The position numbers and the translations under genes are program-made. A model generated the notes under the pieces. That model was not told the origin of the DNA. It did not search any database and saw only the letters and a program-made list of their open reading frames with translations. A stretch of DNA of 28,353 nt from CAZFPA01 sp964520975 (GTDB lineage: Bacteria > Bacillota > Negativicutes > Selenomonadales > Selenomonadaceae): the NCBI GenBank assembly GCA_964520975.1, contig CAZFPA010000019.1, positions 1 through 28,353 on the forward strand. The letters are read 5' to 3'. Shown here one piece after another: positions 8,026 through 16,217 of the stretch (positions are counted from its first letter, which is position 1; each line of letters begins with the position of its first letter).

Positions 8026-9270
8026 TCACTTCACAAATTTCTTGATGAGCAGGCACGCATTGTGACCGCCGAAGCCGAAGGAATTCGAGATTGCTGCCCG
8101 AACCGTCTTCTGCTTTGCCTGGTTCGGAACATAATCAAGATCCAGACCCTCATCCGGTGTATCATAATTGATTGTCGGCGGCAGCATATCGTTCTGTACT
8201 GCCAGGGCTGTAGCGATGCATTCTACACCGCCGGCTGCGCCGAGCAGATGCCCCGTCATGGACTTGATGGAGCTGACGGAAATATCCTTCGCCTTATCGC
8301 CGAATACGGTCTTGATCGCTTCCGTTTCACCAAGGTCATTCAGATGCGTGGAAGTACCATGGGCATTGACATAGTCAACATCCGCAGCAGTCATCCCTGC
8401 ATCGTCGATAGCAAGCTGCATGCACTTGGCCTGCATTTCGCCATGCGGTGCCGGAGAAGTGATATGGTAGGCATCCGAGTTGGAGCCATAGCCAGCAACC
8501 TCAGCATAGATATGCGCGCCGCGCTTTTCTGCATGCGCAAGGCTCTCAAGGATGACAACACCAGCGCCCTCACCCATGACAAAACCGCCGCGGTTCTTGT
8601 CGAACGGACGGGAAGCATGCTCCGGATCCTCATTGTGATCCATGCAGAGCGCCTTCATGGAGCAGAAGCCTGCTACAGCTGCCTGTGAAATGCTGGCTTC
8701 CGTACCACCAGCGACCATGACATCCGCATCACCGCGCTGAATCACACGGAAAGCATCACCGATGCAGTTCGAACCCGTTGCACAGGCCGTAACTACACAG
8801 CTGCTCGGTCCTCTGAGACCAAGCGTGATGGAAATCTGACCAGCAGCCATGTTGCCGATCATCATCGGAATAAAGAACGGGCTGATACGGGAAGGTCCCT
8901 TATCAAAGAGCTTCTTGTACTGCTCGTGCATTGTCTCGATACCGCCGATACCCGTACCAACAAACGTACCGATACGCTCACGGTTCTCAGCCTCAAGGTC
9001 GATCTTCGCATCCTCAAAAGCCATCTTCGAAGCAGCGATTGCAAACTGCGTGTAACGGTCCATGCGCTTCGATTCTTTCTTGTCGATATAATCTGTCGGA
9101 TCGAAATCCTTTACCTCACCGGCAATCTGAGCGGCATATTCCGCAGCATCAAAGCGCGTGATCTTGCCGATACCATTCTTGCCAGCCATCAGGCCATCCC
9201 AGAAAGCATCCTTACCTGTACCGATTGGTGTAATCGCACCGATACCAGTAATTACTACTCTATTAGTCAA
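8026..9270 (-). CDS. fabF: Beta-ketoacyl-ACP synthase II
   Basis: Condenses malonyl-ACP with acyl-ACP in the elongation cycle of type II fatty-acid synthesis. With a TTG start at 9268-9270 the protein has 414 residues and begins MTNRVVITGIG, the usual FabF N-terminus. GAGGTG lies at the right distance upstream, while the in-frame GTG three codons earlier overlaps that site. The catalytic triad is visible as Cys163 (VVTACATGSN), His304 (VNAHGTST) and His341 (KSMTGHLLGAAG), matching E. coli FabF numbering almost exactly. It is the last fatty-acid gene of the operon, 17 bases after the FabK-like gene. Confidence 0.98.
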   Translation of the reverse strand: MTNRVVITGIGAITPIGTGKDAFWDGLMAGKNGIGKITRFDAAEYAAQIAGEVKDFDPTDYIDKKESKRMDRYTQFAIAASKMAFEDAKIDLEAENRERIGTFVGTGIGGIETMHEQYKKLFDKGPSRISPFFIPMMIGNMAAGQISITLGLRGPSSCVVTACATGSNCIGDAFRVIQRGDADVMVAGGTEASISQAAVAGFCSMKALCMDHNEDPEHASRPFDKNRGGFVMGEGAGVVILESLAHAEKRGAHIYAEVAGYGSNSDAYHITSPAPHGEMQAKCMQLAIDDAGMTAADVDYVNAHGTSTHLNDLGETEAIKTVFGDKAKDISVSSIKSMTGHLLGAAGGVECIATALAVQNDMLPPTINYDTPDEGLDLDYVPNQAKQKTVRAAISNSFGFGGHNACLLIKKFVK

Positions 9271-9287
9271 TACTAACACCTCGCAAA

Positions 9288-10232
9288 TTAATTTACAGCA
9301 GCAGCCTCAGACTGAAGCTGCTCAAATATTTCCTTTACCGATAAAATCTTTTTGATTCTATGGATATATTCTCCCGTGAATACCAGGCCCGTCTCGACAT
9401 CGCCCTGCTGCGCCCGGATGAGCGCCCGGATGATGCAGAAATTATGCTTACATGCCTTCAGACAGTTATCACAGTGTTTCGGCGGTACAGTTCCTTCCAT
9501 AATGCGTTCCGCAAAGGGATTGCGCACCGCACGCCCCGGTAAGCCAACCGGGCTGTGGATGACTACAATGTCTTCTGGCTTTGCTTTCAAATAAAATTCT
9601 TTCAGCGCCGGAGCCGCATTCGACTCCACACTGGCCGCAAAACGTGAACCCATCTGTACTCCATTTGCGCCCATTTTTATCAGATCAACAATGTCCTGAC
9701 CGCTTAAAACGCCGCCGGCCGCGATGACAGGAATGTCTACCGCTGCACGAATCGCCGGAATGAGTTCCCGGACAGATGTGCTCGTGCCTAAATGACCACC
9801 AGCCTCTTTGCCTTCTACAACAATCGCCGTAGCGCCAAGACGTTGAGAAATTTTCGCCAATTTAACAGAAGAAACAATAGGGACAATCGGTGTTCCCGAT
9901 TCCTGTCCTAAACCAAACATATCGCGCGAAAATCCTGCACCTGCAACAACGAGATCAATACCTTCATCAATAGCGGTTTTCACAATTTCACTAAACTTCT
10001 TCGCAGCCACCATAATATTGATACCAATGATGCCCTTCGTAAGTGAACGTGCGAGCCTGATTTCATAGCGCAGTTCATCATTCGTCATGCCGGATGCAGC
10101 AATGAGCCCAATACCGCCCTGATTTGCTACCGCAGCAGCCAGTCTGGCCGTTGACAGACGAATCGCCATGCCGCCTTGAATAATCGGTACTTTTGCAATT
10201 TTAGTGCCAATTTTCAGCTCAGGAAGCTTCAA
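9288..10232 (-). CDS. FabK/nitronate monooxygenase-family flavoprotein with C-terminal Cys cluster
   Basis: A 314-residue TIM-barrel flavoprotein of the nitronate monooxygenase/FabK family. It shows PIIQGGMA (16-23), EAGGHLGT with His147, VIAAGGV and VQMGSRFAAS (FMN phosphate region). It is a clear paralogue of the fabK two kilobases upstream but differs in the C-terminal third, where Cys254, Cys257, Cys261 and Cys266 form CX2CX3CX4C, possibly a metal or Fe-S site. The TTG start is chosen for the GGAGGAG five bases upstream; the frame extends further but has no site there. Position between acpP and fabF suggests a role in acyl-chain reduction or repair, perhaps a second enoyl-ACP reductase. 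This is inference; a nitronate- or flavin-linked oxidase is the alternative. Confidence 0.85.
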   Translation of the reverse strand: MKLPELKIGTKIAKVPIIQGGMAIRLSTARLAAAVANQGGIGLIAASGMTNDELRYEIRLARSLTKGIIGINIMVAAKKFSEIVKTAIDEGIDLVVAGAGFSRDMFGLGQESGTPIVPIVSSVKLAKISQRLGATAIVVEGKEAGGHLGTSTSVRELIPAIRAAVDIPVIAAGGVLSGQDIVDLIKMGANGVQMGSRFAASVESNAAPALKEFYLKAKPEDIVVIHSPVGLPGRAVRNPFAERIMEGTVPPKHCDNCLKACKHNFCIIRALIRAQQGDVETGLVFTGEYIHRIKKILSVKEIFEQLQSEAAAVN

Positions 10233-10259
10233 AATAACTCCTCCAATCAATCTCGCGCA

Positions 10260-10315
10260 CTTACCTTTAGAAAGCCCCGCGAAATACTCCGCGGGACTTC
10301 TTAAACAAAGGTAAG
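10260..10315 (-). other. Long hairpin between acpP and the FabK-like gene
   Basis: Perfect 9-bp outer arms (CTTACCTTT 10307-10315 and AAAGGTAAG 10260-10268 on the minus strand) enclose an inner GC-rich stem, AGTCCCGCG/CGCGGGGCT, with one G-U pair. The element begins 10 bases after the acpP stop. It lacks a clean U tract, so it is more likely a processing or stability element, or a partial terminator that lets acpP mRNA exceed downstream mRNA, than a full terminator. Confidence 0.6.
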
Positions 10316-10325
10316 ACACTCAAAC

Positions 10326-10556
10326 TCATTTGTTTTGGTCTATGTAGGTTACAACATCCTGAACCGTCTTGATCTTTTCAGCAGCCTCATCCGGAATCTC
10401 AATACCGAATTCCTCTTCAAATGCCATGATCAGTTCGACAATATCCAGGGAATCTGCACCTAAATCATCGATGAAAGTAGACTCGATTGCAACCTCGTCT
10501 GCTTCCACACCCAATTGTTCTACTACGATATCTCTAACTTTTTCAAAAGTCGACAC
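10326..10556 (-). CDS. acpP: Acyl carrier protein
   Basis: A 76-residue acidic protein that carries growing acyl chains on phosphopantetheine. The attachment site is Ser36 in GADSLD, and the fold is completed by IVELIMAFEEEFGIEIPDE. The start is taken as the GTG at 10554-10556, because GGAGGT lies at the right distance and the length then equals the family norm. The upstream in-frame GTG overlaps the ribosome binding site. The gene sits 41 bases after fabG and is followed by the long hairpin at 10260-10315, which may help raise its level relative to neighbours. Confidence 0.98.
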   Translation of the reverse strand: MSTFEKVRDIVVEQLGVEADEVAIESTFIDDLGADSLDIVELIMAFEEEFGIEIPDEAAEKIKTVQDVVTYIDQNK

Positions 10557-10597
10557 GACGTTCACCTCCCTCCATGTATACCATATATCTATTTATA

Positions 10598-11341
10598 TCA
10601 CATAACCATGCCACCGTCTACATTGATGGTCTGACCAGTGATATAAGATGCCTGATCTGATACGAGGAAAACAACCGCATCTGCGACGTTTTCCGGTGTT
10701 CCGATTTTCCCAAGCGGAATATCAGCGACCATGGCTTCACGGACCTTGTCCGGAAGCACAGCTGTCATATCCGTATCAATAAAACCAGGAGCAACCATGT
10801 TTACCGTAATGCCGCGCGATGCCAGCTCACGGGCCATGGACTTCGAGAAGCCGATGACACCCGCCTTGGCAGCCGCATAATTGGACTGTCCGGCATTACC
10901 TATGAGACCCACAACCGACGCCATGTTGACGATGCGGCCGTATCTCTTCTTCATCATAAGCTTTGAAACAGCTTTTGTACAGTGGAAAATTCCCTTGAGA
11001 TTCGTATTGATGACCGCATCCCAATCCTCTTCCTTCATGCGCATGAGCAAACCATCTCTGGTAATGCCTGCATTGTTCACAAGGATATCAATCTGCCCAA
11101 AGGCTTCGATAACAGCCTTGATCATCGCATCCACCGCCGTGCTGTCAGCAACATCTGCCTGCACGAGCATTGCCCGGCCGCCAGCAGCTTCAATGACTGC
11201 CTTGACCTCTTCGGCTGCCTTGACGTTGCCCGCATAATTGATGGCAACTGCAGCGCCTTCACTGGCCAGCCGGATTGCAATGGCCCGGCCGATGCCCCGT
11301 GAGGCTCCGGTAACCAATGCTGTCTTTCCGTCTAAAAGCAT
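10598..11341 (-). CDS. fabG: 3-oxoacyl-ACP reductase
   Basis: NADPH-dependent short-chain dehydrogenase that reduces beta-ketoacyl-ACP. From the ATG at 11339-11341 it has 247 residues, the usual length. TGASRGIG (11-18) is the cofactor loop, NNAG lies at 89-92, and the catalytic tetrad is Asn114, Ser142, Tyr155 and Lys159 (QSNYAAAKAG). GGAGG lies nine bases upstream of this ATG; a longer frame into fabD has no support. It starts one base after the fabD stop region, so coupling is likely. The C-terminus (GQTINVDGGMVM) is typical. Confidence 0.97.
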   Translation of the reverse strand: MLLDGKTALVTGASRGIGRAIAIRLASEGAAVAINYAGNVKAAEEVKAVIEAAGGRAMLVQADVADSTAVDAMIKAVIEAFGQIDILVNNAGITRDGLLMRMKEEDWDAVINTNLKGIFHCTKAVSKLMMKKRYGRIVNMASVVGLIGNAGQSNYAAAKAGVIGFSKSMARELASRGITVNMVAPGFIDTDMTAVLPDKVREAMVADIPLGKIGTPENVADAVVFLVSDQASYITGQTINVDGGMVM

Positions 11342-11342
11342 A

Positions 11343-12284
11343 TTAACGAACCTCCTTGAAATAGTCAAGTGTTTTTTGCAGCGACTCGACATCCTCCACA
11401 TTCAGGCTCTTTAAGGAACGGTCAATTCTCTTGTTGAAGCCGCAGAGCGTTTTGCCCGGGCCAGCTTCAACAAACGTATCCGCACCGAATTCCTTCATGG
11501 CCGCTACGCAGTCTTCCCATTTTACCGGGCTGGCTGCCTGCTTTACGAGGCTTTCCTTGATGTCAGCAGCTTTCGTAAGCAGCGTGCCCGTAACGTTGGC
11601 AACCACCGGGAAAGCCGGGTCGGAAATCGTCACCTTGTCAAGCTCAACAGCAAGCTTTGCTGCTGCCGGCTTCATAAGGGAGCTATGGAACGGTGCGCTG
11701 ACCGGCAGAATGACTGCCTTCTTGGCACCAGCCTCAGAGAGAAGCTTTACGGCCTTTTCAACCCCTGCCGTGGAGCCAGCGATAACGACCTGACCCGGGC
11801 AGTTGAAGTTGACAGCCTGAACCTCAGCTTCCGCCGATACTTTTTCACAAGTCTCTATTATAACATTTCTGTCAAGACCAATGATGGCCGCCATGCCGCC
11901 CTGACCAACCGGAACAGCTTCCTGCATGAACGCGCCGCGCTTATGCACAAGAACGACTGCATCCTGGAACTTCAGTACGCCGGCCGCTACCAGTGCCGAA
12001 TATTCACCAAGGCTATGGCCGCCAGTAACTTCCGGCTGCAGACCATGCTCCTTGAGAATCTCGTTGGCAATTACACTCATAGTGAGTATAGCGGGCTGCG
12101 TGTTCGCCGTCAAGCGCAAATCTGCCTCCGGACCCTCAAAGCACATGTTCATGATCGAGTAGCCAAGTGCTTCATCCGCTTCCTTGAAGAGCTTTTTCGC
12201 TACATCATAGTGCTCATAAAAATCTTTTCCCATGCCAACCTTCTGTGCACCCTGTCCCGGGAATACAAAAGCTATTTTACCCAT
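11343..12284 (-). CDS. fabD: Malonyl-CoA:ACP transacylase
   Basis: Moves malonyl groups from CoA to ACP for chain elongation. The 313-residue protein has the FPGQGAQ N-terminus (8-14), the nucleophile Ser91 in GGHSLGEYSALVAAG, and the partner His200 in VSAPFHSSLM. These are the Ser-His pair of the family. ATG start with GAGG eight bases upstream. It lies 48 bases after fabK and 1 base before fabG, in the standard Firmicutes fab order. Confidence 0.98.
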   Translation of the reverse strand: MGKIAFVFPGQGAQKVGMGKDFYEHYDVAKKLFKEADEALGYSIMNMCFEGPEADLRLTANTQPAILTMSVIANEILKEHGLQPEVTGGHSLGEYSALVAAGVLKFQDAVVLVHKRGAFMQEAVPVGQGGMAAIIGLDRNVIIETCEKVSAEAEVQAVNFNCPGQVVIAGSTAGVEKAVKLLSEAGAKKAVILPVSAPFHSSLMKPAAAKLAVELDKVTISDPAFPVVANVTGTLLTKAADIKESLVKQAASPVKWEDCVAAMKEFGADTFVEAGPGKTLCGFNKRIDRSLKSLNVEDVESLQKTLDYFKEVR

Positions 12285-12332
12285 TTTTCCAACCTCATTT
12301 CATTTAACCAAAATATTTATGATGTCGGCTGC

Positions 12333-13280
12333 TTATTTGCAGTCTTCCTTGATTGTGTCAATAATGCCAGGAATGCCGCTTACGAGATCCCGGATGATTT
12401 CCTCTACCGGCTTGATATCCTTGAACATGCCGGAAATCTGACCGATCATGACGGAGCCATGATCGACATCGCCCTCATGCGTAGCCAGATGGAGCTTGCC
12501 AGCGCCAAGCTTTTCAAGCTCTTCGATGGAAGCACCGTTCTTCTCGAGCTCAAGGTATTCACGCGTAAGATGATTGCCCAGCACGCGTACCGGATGTCCT
12601 GTGGAACGGCCCGTAACAACCGTGGAACGGTCCTTTGCCTTGAGTACGAGCTTCTTGTAGTTTTCGTGCGCGATACATTCCTTGGAAACGACGAAACGAG
12701 ATCCCATCTGCACGCCTTTCGCGCCCAGCGCAAAAGCTGCCGCAATGCCGCGCGAATCCCCGATACCGCCAGCAGCGATAACCGGTACATCGACCGCGTC
12801 GACAATCTGCGGAACCAGTGCCATCGTAGTGATGTCGCCAATATGGCCGCCGCTTTCCGTACCCTCGGCAATAACCGCGTCAACCCCCGTACGAACCAGA
12901 CGCTTCGCGAGTGCTACCGAAGCCACGACCGGAATGACCTTACTGCCGATTTCCTTCAGCGCCGGAATATACTCTCCCGGATTGCCGGCGCCCGTAGTCA
13001 CGACCGCAACCTTTTCATCGACGACAACCTGCATGACTTCCTTGACAAACGGCGACATCAGCATGATATTCACACCGAACGGCTTATCCGTCCACTTCTT
13101 CGCCTTCTGGATCTCCGCACGCAGGACATCTGGCGGCATGTGGCCCGCACCAATGATTCCAAGGCCACCGGCATTCGATACGGCTGAAGCGAGCTCAGCC
13201 GTCCCAATCCAGGCCATACCGCCCTGGAATATCGGATATTTTATCGAAAGCAGCTTACAGATCTCATTTTGTTCAAACAT
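12333..13280 (-). CDS. fabK: Enoyl-ACP reductase II (FMN-dependent)
   Basis: Performs the last reduction of each elongation cycle in organisms that use FabK instead of, or beside, FabI. The 315-residue protein shows PIFQGGMAWIG (16-26), IAEGTESGGHIGD with His146 at the position of the known FabK active-site histidine, VIAAGGIGDSRG and KGVQMGSRF for FMN binding. Close neighbours fabH and fabD make the assignment firm. ATG start with AAGGAGG, which is located just beside the fabH stop. The presence of FabK rather than FabI would predict low sensitivity to triclosan; this is family knowledge. Compare the paralogue at 9288-10232. Confidence 0.96.
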   Translation of the reverse strand: MFEQNEICKLLSIKYPIFQGGMAWIGTAELASAVSNAGGLGIIGAGHMPPDVLRAEIQKAKKWTDKPFGVNIMLMSPFVKEVMQVVVDEKVAVVTTGAGNPGEYIPALKEIGSKVIPVVASVALAKRLVRTGVDAVIAEGTESGGHIGDITTMALVPQIVDAVDVPVIAAGGIGDSRGIAAAFALGAKGVQMGSRFVVSKECIAHENYKKLVLKAKDRSTVVTGRSTGHPVRVLGNHLTREYLELEKNGASIEELEKLGAGKLHLATHEGDVDHGSVMIGQISGMFKDIKPVEEIIRDLVSGIPGIIDTIKEDCK

Positions 13281-13281
13281 A

Positions 13282-14286
13282 TTAATCCTCCTTCGCCCAT
13301 CTCATAATACAGGAGCCCCATGTAAGTCCGGCACCAAAGCCTGAAAGTGCAATGACATCGCCCTTCTTGAAGGTTTTGGCTGCAGCAGCCTCTGCCAATG
13401 CAACCGGAATGCAGGCTGCCGACATGTTACCGTATTTCTGGATATTGACGATGACTTTTTCCATCGGAAGATCCAGCCGTTTTGCTGCGGACTGAATGAT
13501 GCGCAAATTTGCCTGATGGGGAACGAGCCAATCAATCGCTGATTTATCCATATCTACTTTCTTCAAAGAGGTCTTTACTGTATTGCCCATGGCCTTAACA
13601 GCAAACTTGAATACCTCTTTGCCATTCATCTGGATGAGGTTCAGCTTCTTTGCTATGGTTTCTTCCGAAACCGGCATGAGACTGCCGCTGGAAGGAATGC
13701 AGATCGCATCCGCGCCGGAGCCGTCACTGCCGAGGTCAAAACTCAGCATACCATAGCCGTCCTCTACCGCGCCAAATACCGCCGCACCAGCACCATCACC
13801 AAAGAGAATGCAGGTATTGCGGTCCTCCCAGTTCACGTACTTGGAGAGTGTTTCCGCGCCGATGACCAATACCTTTTTATATACGCCGCCCTGGATGAAC
13901 TGCGATGCGATACTCGCCGCATAGGTAAAGCCCGAGCAGGCTGCAGAAAGATCAAACGCTGCCGCGTGCTTTGCCCCCAGACGATCCTGCAGTATGCAGG
14001 CCGTAGACGGAATGATGCGGTCAGAGGTCAGCGTTGCCACGATGATGAGATCCAGCTCCTCTGCTGCGATCCCGGCATCCGCCAGTGCCATCTCCGCGGC
14101 CTTGAAGGCCAGCTCAGACATCGGCACATGATCCTCAGCGACTCTGCGTTCATGGATACCCGTGCGTTCGACGATCCACGCATCACTGGTATCCACCATT
14201 TTTTCCAAATCAAAATTTGTGACTATCTTTTCCGGTACATAAAAGCCTGTGCCCAAAATACCGGCATTACTTGCCTTCGCTGTCAT
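13282..14286 (-). CDS. fabH: Beta-ketoacyl-ACP synthase III
   Basis: Starts fatty-acid synthesis by condensing an acyl-CoA primer with malonyl-ACP. The 334-residue thiolase-fold protein has Cys117 (DLSAACSGFTYA), His257 (LVPHQANLRI) and Asn287 (KYGNMSA) as the catalytic triad, plus the C-terminal GFGAGLTWGS. The ATG overlaps the end of plsX by 20 bases; a GGAGGAG stretch inside plsX serves as ribosome binding site. Confidence 0.98.
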   Translation of the reverse strand: MTAKASNAGILGTGFYVPEKIVTNFDLEKMVDTSDAWIVERTGIHERRVAEDHVPMSELAFKAAEMALADAGIAAEELDLIIVATLTSDRIIPSTACILQDRLGAKHAAAFDLSAACSGFTYAASIASQFIQGGVYKKVLVIGAETLSKYVNWEDRNTCILFGDGAGAAVFGAVEDGYGMLSFDLGSDGSGADAICIPSSGSLMPVSEETIAKKLNLIQMNGKEVFKFAVKAMGNTVKTSLKKVDMDKSAIDWLVPHQANLRIIQSAAKRLDLPMEKVIVNIQKYGNMSAACIPVALAEAAAAKTFKKGDVIALSGFGAGLTWGSCIMRWAKED

Positions 14287-15295
14287 TACGAAGCATCTCC
14301 TCCTCCGCTATGTTATCCCTGATATGATCCAGGACATTGTTATTCACGTATTCATTTGCAACGCCAATAGCACTGCAGATGGATTTCGCATTCGACGAGC
14401 CATGGCAGATGATACAGCAGCCATCCACACCCAAAAGCGGTGCGCCACCATATTCCGTCACGTCCAGACGCTTGCCGAGCTTCTTGAGTGCCGGCATTAC
14501 CAGCAGTGCGCCCAGCTTCGCGAGGAAGCCGCCATCCTTGATCGTTTCCTTAATGAGCTTCATCAAAGTTTTCGCAAGGCCCTCTGCAAATTTTAACACA
14601 ACATTGCCAACAAATCCATCACAAATCACGACATCGACATTTCCTTTCGGAATATCGCGGCCTTCCACATTGCCGATGAAGTTGATTGTCGTCATCTGCT
14701 GCAGCAGCGGATACGTAGCCAGGGCCTGTTCATTGCCCTTTGTTTCTTCTTCACCGATATTCAAAAGCCCTACCCGCGGCTTTTCCATGTCAAATATATA
14801 CTGGGAATAAATCGAGCCCATCAGGGCACTCTGTACGAGATGACGCGGCTTGCTGTCGACATTCGCTCCGGAATCAAGCAGCAACGTAACGCCCCTCGGC
14901 GTAGGCATCGGCGTAGCGATCGTCGGCCGATCGATCCCCTTGATGCGTCCCAGCACCAGAAGGGCCGATGCAGCGGCTGCGCCGGTGCTGCCGGCCGACA
15001 GCACGGCATCGCATACGCCGTCCTTTACCAGTCTGGTGGCAACCACGACGGAAGCATCCTTTTTACGACGGATGGCCGCCCCCGGATGCTCCCCCATTTC
15101 AATGACCTCACTGGCATGATGTACGGATATCTTCAGATCCTGCCAGCCCTGTTCTTCTTCTAAAACCTTGCGGATCTTCTGCTCATCCCCCACAAGGACA
15201 ATCTCGCAGCCATATTTCTTCGCTGCACGGACCGAACCAAAAACAATCTGCTCTGGCGCATAGTCTCCGCCCATAGCGTCAATTGCAATCTTCAA
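14267..15295 (-). CDS. plsX: Phosphate acyltransferase PlsX
   Basis: Converts acyl-ACP to acyl-phosphate, the acyl donor for PlsY in phospholipid synthesis, thus linking fatty-acid and membrane lipid synthesis. At 342 residues it has the family N-terminus KIAIDAMGGDYAPE, and later GSTGAAAASALLVLGRIKGI, ALMGSIY, LLNIGEEETKGNE and DVVICDGFVGNVVLK. The start is TTG with AGGAGG upstream; no in-frame ATG fits. It follows fapR by 12 bases, the classic fapR-plsX arrangement. Confidence 0.98.
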   Translation of the reverse strand: MKIAIDAMGGDYAPEQIVFGSVRAAKKYGCEIVLVGDEQKIRKVLEEEQGWQDLKISVHHASEVIEMGEHPGAAIRRKKDASVVVATRLVKDGVCDAVLSAGSTGAAAASALLVLGRIKGIDRPTIATPMPTPRGVTLLLDSGANVDSKPRHLVQSALMGSIYSQYIFDMEKPRVGLLNIGEEETKGNEQALATYPLLQQMTTINFIGNVEGRDIPKGNVDVVICDGFVGNVVLKFAEGLAKTLMKLIKETIKDGGFLAKLGALLVMPALKKLGKRLDVTEYGGAPLLGVDGCCIICHGSSNAKSICSAIGVANEYVNNNVLDHIRDNIAEEEMLRNDSEGK

Positions 15296-15307
15296 AATGT
15301 AAGCCTC

Positions 15308-15868
15308 CTATTCTTCGCCCCAGGAAACCATGATGAACTTGGCGCGAAAAACCTCCTGCGTTTCATTCCGGGTCTTGACCCAGACAAAATATTTATTACT
15401 GCGCTGGCGAATGATTTCCGCCTTCGCAATCAATTTCTCTCCGACATGCACGGGCACCTTATACTTGATATTGGCGACCCCCGTCAATGCCATAGGGGCA
15501 TCGATGATGGCCAGCGCGAGGGAATTCGCCTGCGAAAAGACATAGTATCCCTTCGCCACATGTGTTTTGGCAAACACCATATCCTCCGTAACCTTCAGCA
15601 TCGATATGCCGGATTTGCCCAGCTCAAGATCAATGAGCTCTCCGACAACCTCACCGCTCGCAATCGACTTTACCTTGTGCTGCGCATTCTCCGCCATCTT
15701 GCGGACCCGCTCCCGCAGCTCAGGAATCCCGAGCTCCAGCCGATCCAGCCGAATGGTCTGGACACTGACCTGCAGCCCTTTGGCAAGCTCCTCATCCGTG
15801 AGGAAGGGCTTCTCATGTACCTGCTCGATCAGCAGCTGTTGTCTTATTTTCTTCTTTACCCGTGCCAT
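15308..15868 (-). CDS. fapR: Fatty-acid/phospholipid synthesis repressor FapR
   Basis: A 186-residue repressor with an N-terminal DeoR-like helix-turn-helix (LTDEELAKGLQVSVQTIRLDRLELGIPE, about 23-50). A linker leads to a C-terminal hot-dog domain (about 75-185) that in Bacillus binds malonyl-CoA and releases DNA. It heads the fab operon, and a FapR-type operator lies 17-33 bases upstream of its start, predicting autoregulation and control of all downstream fab genes. The ATG at 15866-15868 follows AGGTG by 7 bases; an adjoining TTG one codon earlier is less likely. Confidence 0.96.
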   Translation of the reverse strand: MARVKKKIRQQLLIEQVHEKPFLTDEELAKGLQVSVQTIRLDRLELGIPELRERVRKMAENAQHKVKSIASGEVVGELIDLELGKSGISMLKVTEDMVFAKTHVAKGYYVFSQANSLALAIIDAPMALTGVANIKYKVPVHVGEKLIAKAEIIRQRSNKYFVWVKTRNETQEVFRAKFIMVSWGEE

Positions 15869-15884
15869 CAACTATCACCTAATT

Positions 15885-15901
15885 TTAGTACTAGCTACTA
15901 C
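15885..15901. promoter_or_regulatory. FapR operator
   Basis: TTAGTA-N5-TACTAC, a 17-bp element that matches the FapR box layout TTAGTA-N5-TACTAA with a single arm mismatch. It lies at about +12 to +28 of the predicted fapR transcript, just before the ribosome binding site, where bound FapR would block transcription. Confidence 0.85.
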
Positions 15902-15919
15902 GACCAGTTATAATTGACT

Positions 15920-15948
15920 ATTATACCCATTCCCTATTAAAAATGCAA
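15920..15948 (-). promoter_or_regulatory. Promoter of the fapR-fab-rnc operon
   Basis: On the minus strand, TTGCAT (15943-15948), a 17-base spacer and perfect TATAAT (15920-15925). The -35 box starts two bases after the T-run of the rpmF terminator. The boxes are identical to those of the recA-like promoter at 65-93. Confidence 0.8.
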
Positions 15949-15949
15949 G

Positions 15950-15987
15950 CAAAAAATGAGCAGGATATATTTCTATATCCTGCTCAT
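15950..15987 (-). terminator. Rho-independent terminator after rpmF
   Basis: A perfect 14-bp stem (15974-15987 with 15956-15969) with a 4-base loop, followed on the minus strand by a T-run from 15951-15956. It lies 12 bases after the rpmF stop and separates yceD-rpmF from the fapR operon. Confidence 0.93.
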
Positions 15988-15998
15988 CTGCAGAAAAA

Positions 15999-16178
15999 TT
16001 ATTCAGCTGCTGCAATAACTTCCTTGCCATCATAATAACCACATTCCGGGCATACATGATGCGGCATTTTCGGTTCGTGGCACTGCGGGCACGAAACGAA
16101 GCCAGGAGCCTCTAATTTCCAGTTAGCACGACGCGAGTCACGACGAGCTTTCGACATTTTACGCTTTGGTACTGCCAT
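15999..16178 (-). CDS. rpmF: 50S ribosomal protein L32 (zinc-binding type)
   Basis: A 59-residue basic protein with the standard L32 start MAVPKRKMSKARRDSRRANW. Cys30, Cys33, Cys43 and Cys46 (CPQC and CPEC) form a Zn ribbon, so this is the zinc-containing (C+) form. ATG with AAGGAGG ten bases upstream. It lies 39 bases after yceD and ends before a strong terminator; yceD-rpmF is a widespread gene pair. Loss of the Cys residues occurs in zinc-independent paralogues elsewhere; none is seen here. Confidence 0.98.
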   Translation of the reverse strand: MAVPKRKMSKARRDSRRANWKLEAPGFVSCPQCHEPKMPHHVCPECGYYDGKEVIAAAE

Positions 16179-16217
16179 TCCGGGTACACCTCCTTAAATC
16201 AGACAAATCTGGAACCA

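Noticed and set aside
9263..9276. TTAGT-N4-ACTAA inverted repeat at the fabF start, like a second FapR box
   Set aside because: Total length is 14 rather than 17 bases and the arms are only 5 bp. It overlaps the start codon, so it does not fit the FapR box layout.
10575..10583. Extended -10-like TGGTATACA just before acpP
   Set aside because: A transcript from it would begin inside the acpP ribosome binding site and no -35 box is present; an internal acpP promoter is not supported here.
11685..13187. A 500-codon plus-strand frame across fabD and fabK
   Set aside because: It spans two well-identified opposite-strand genes and the gap between them; no family features and no ribosome binding site.
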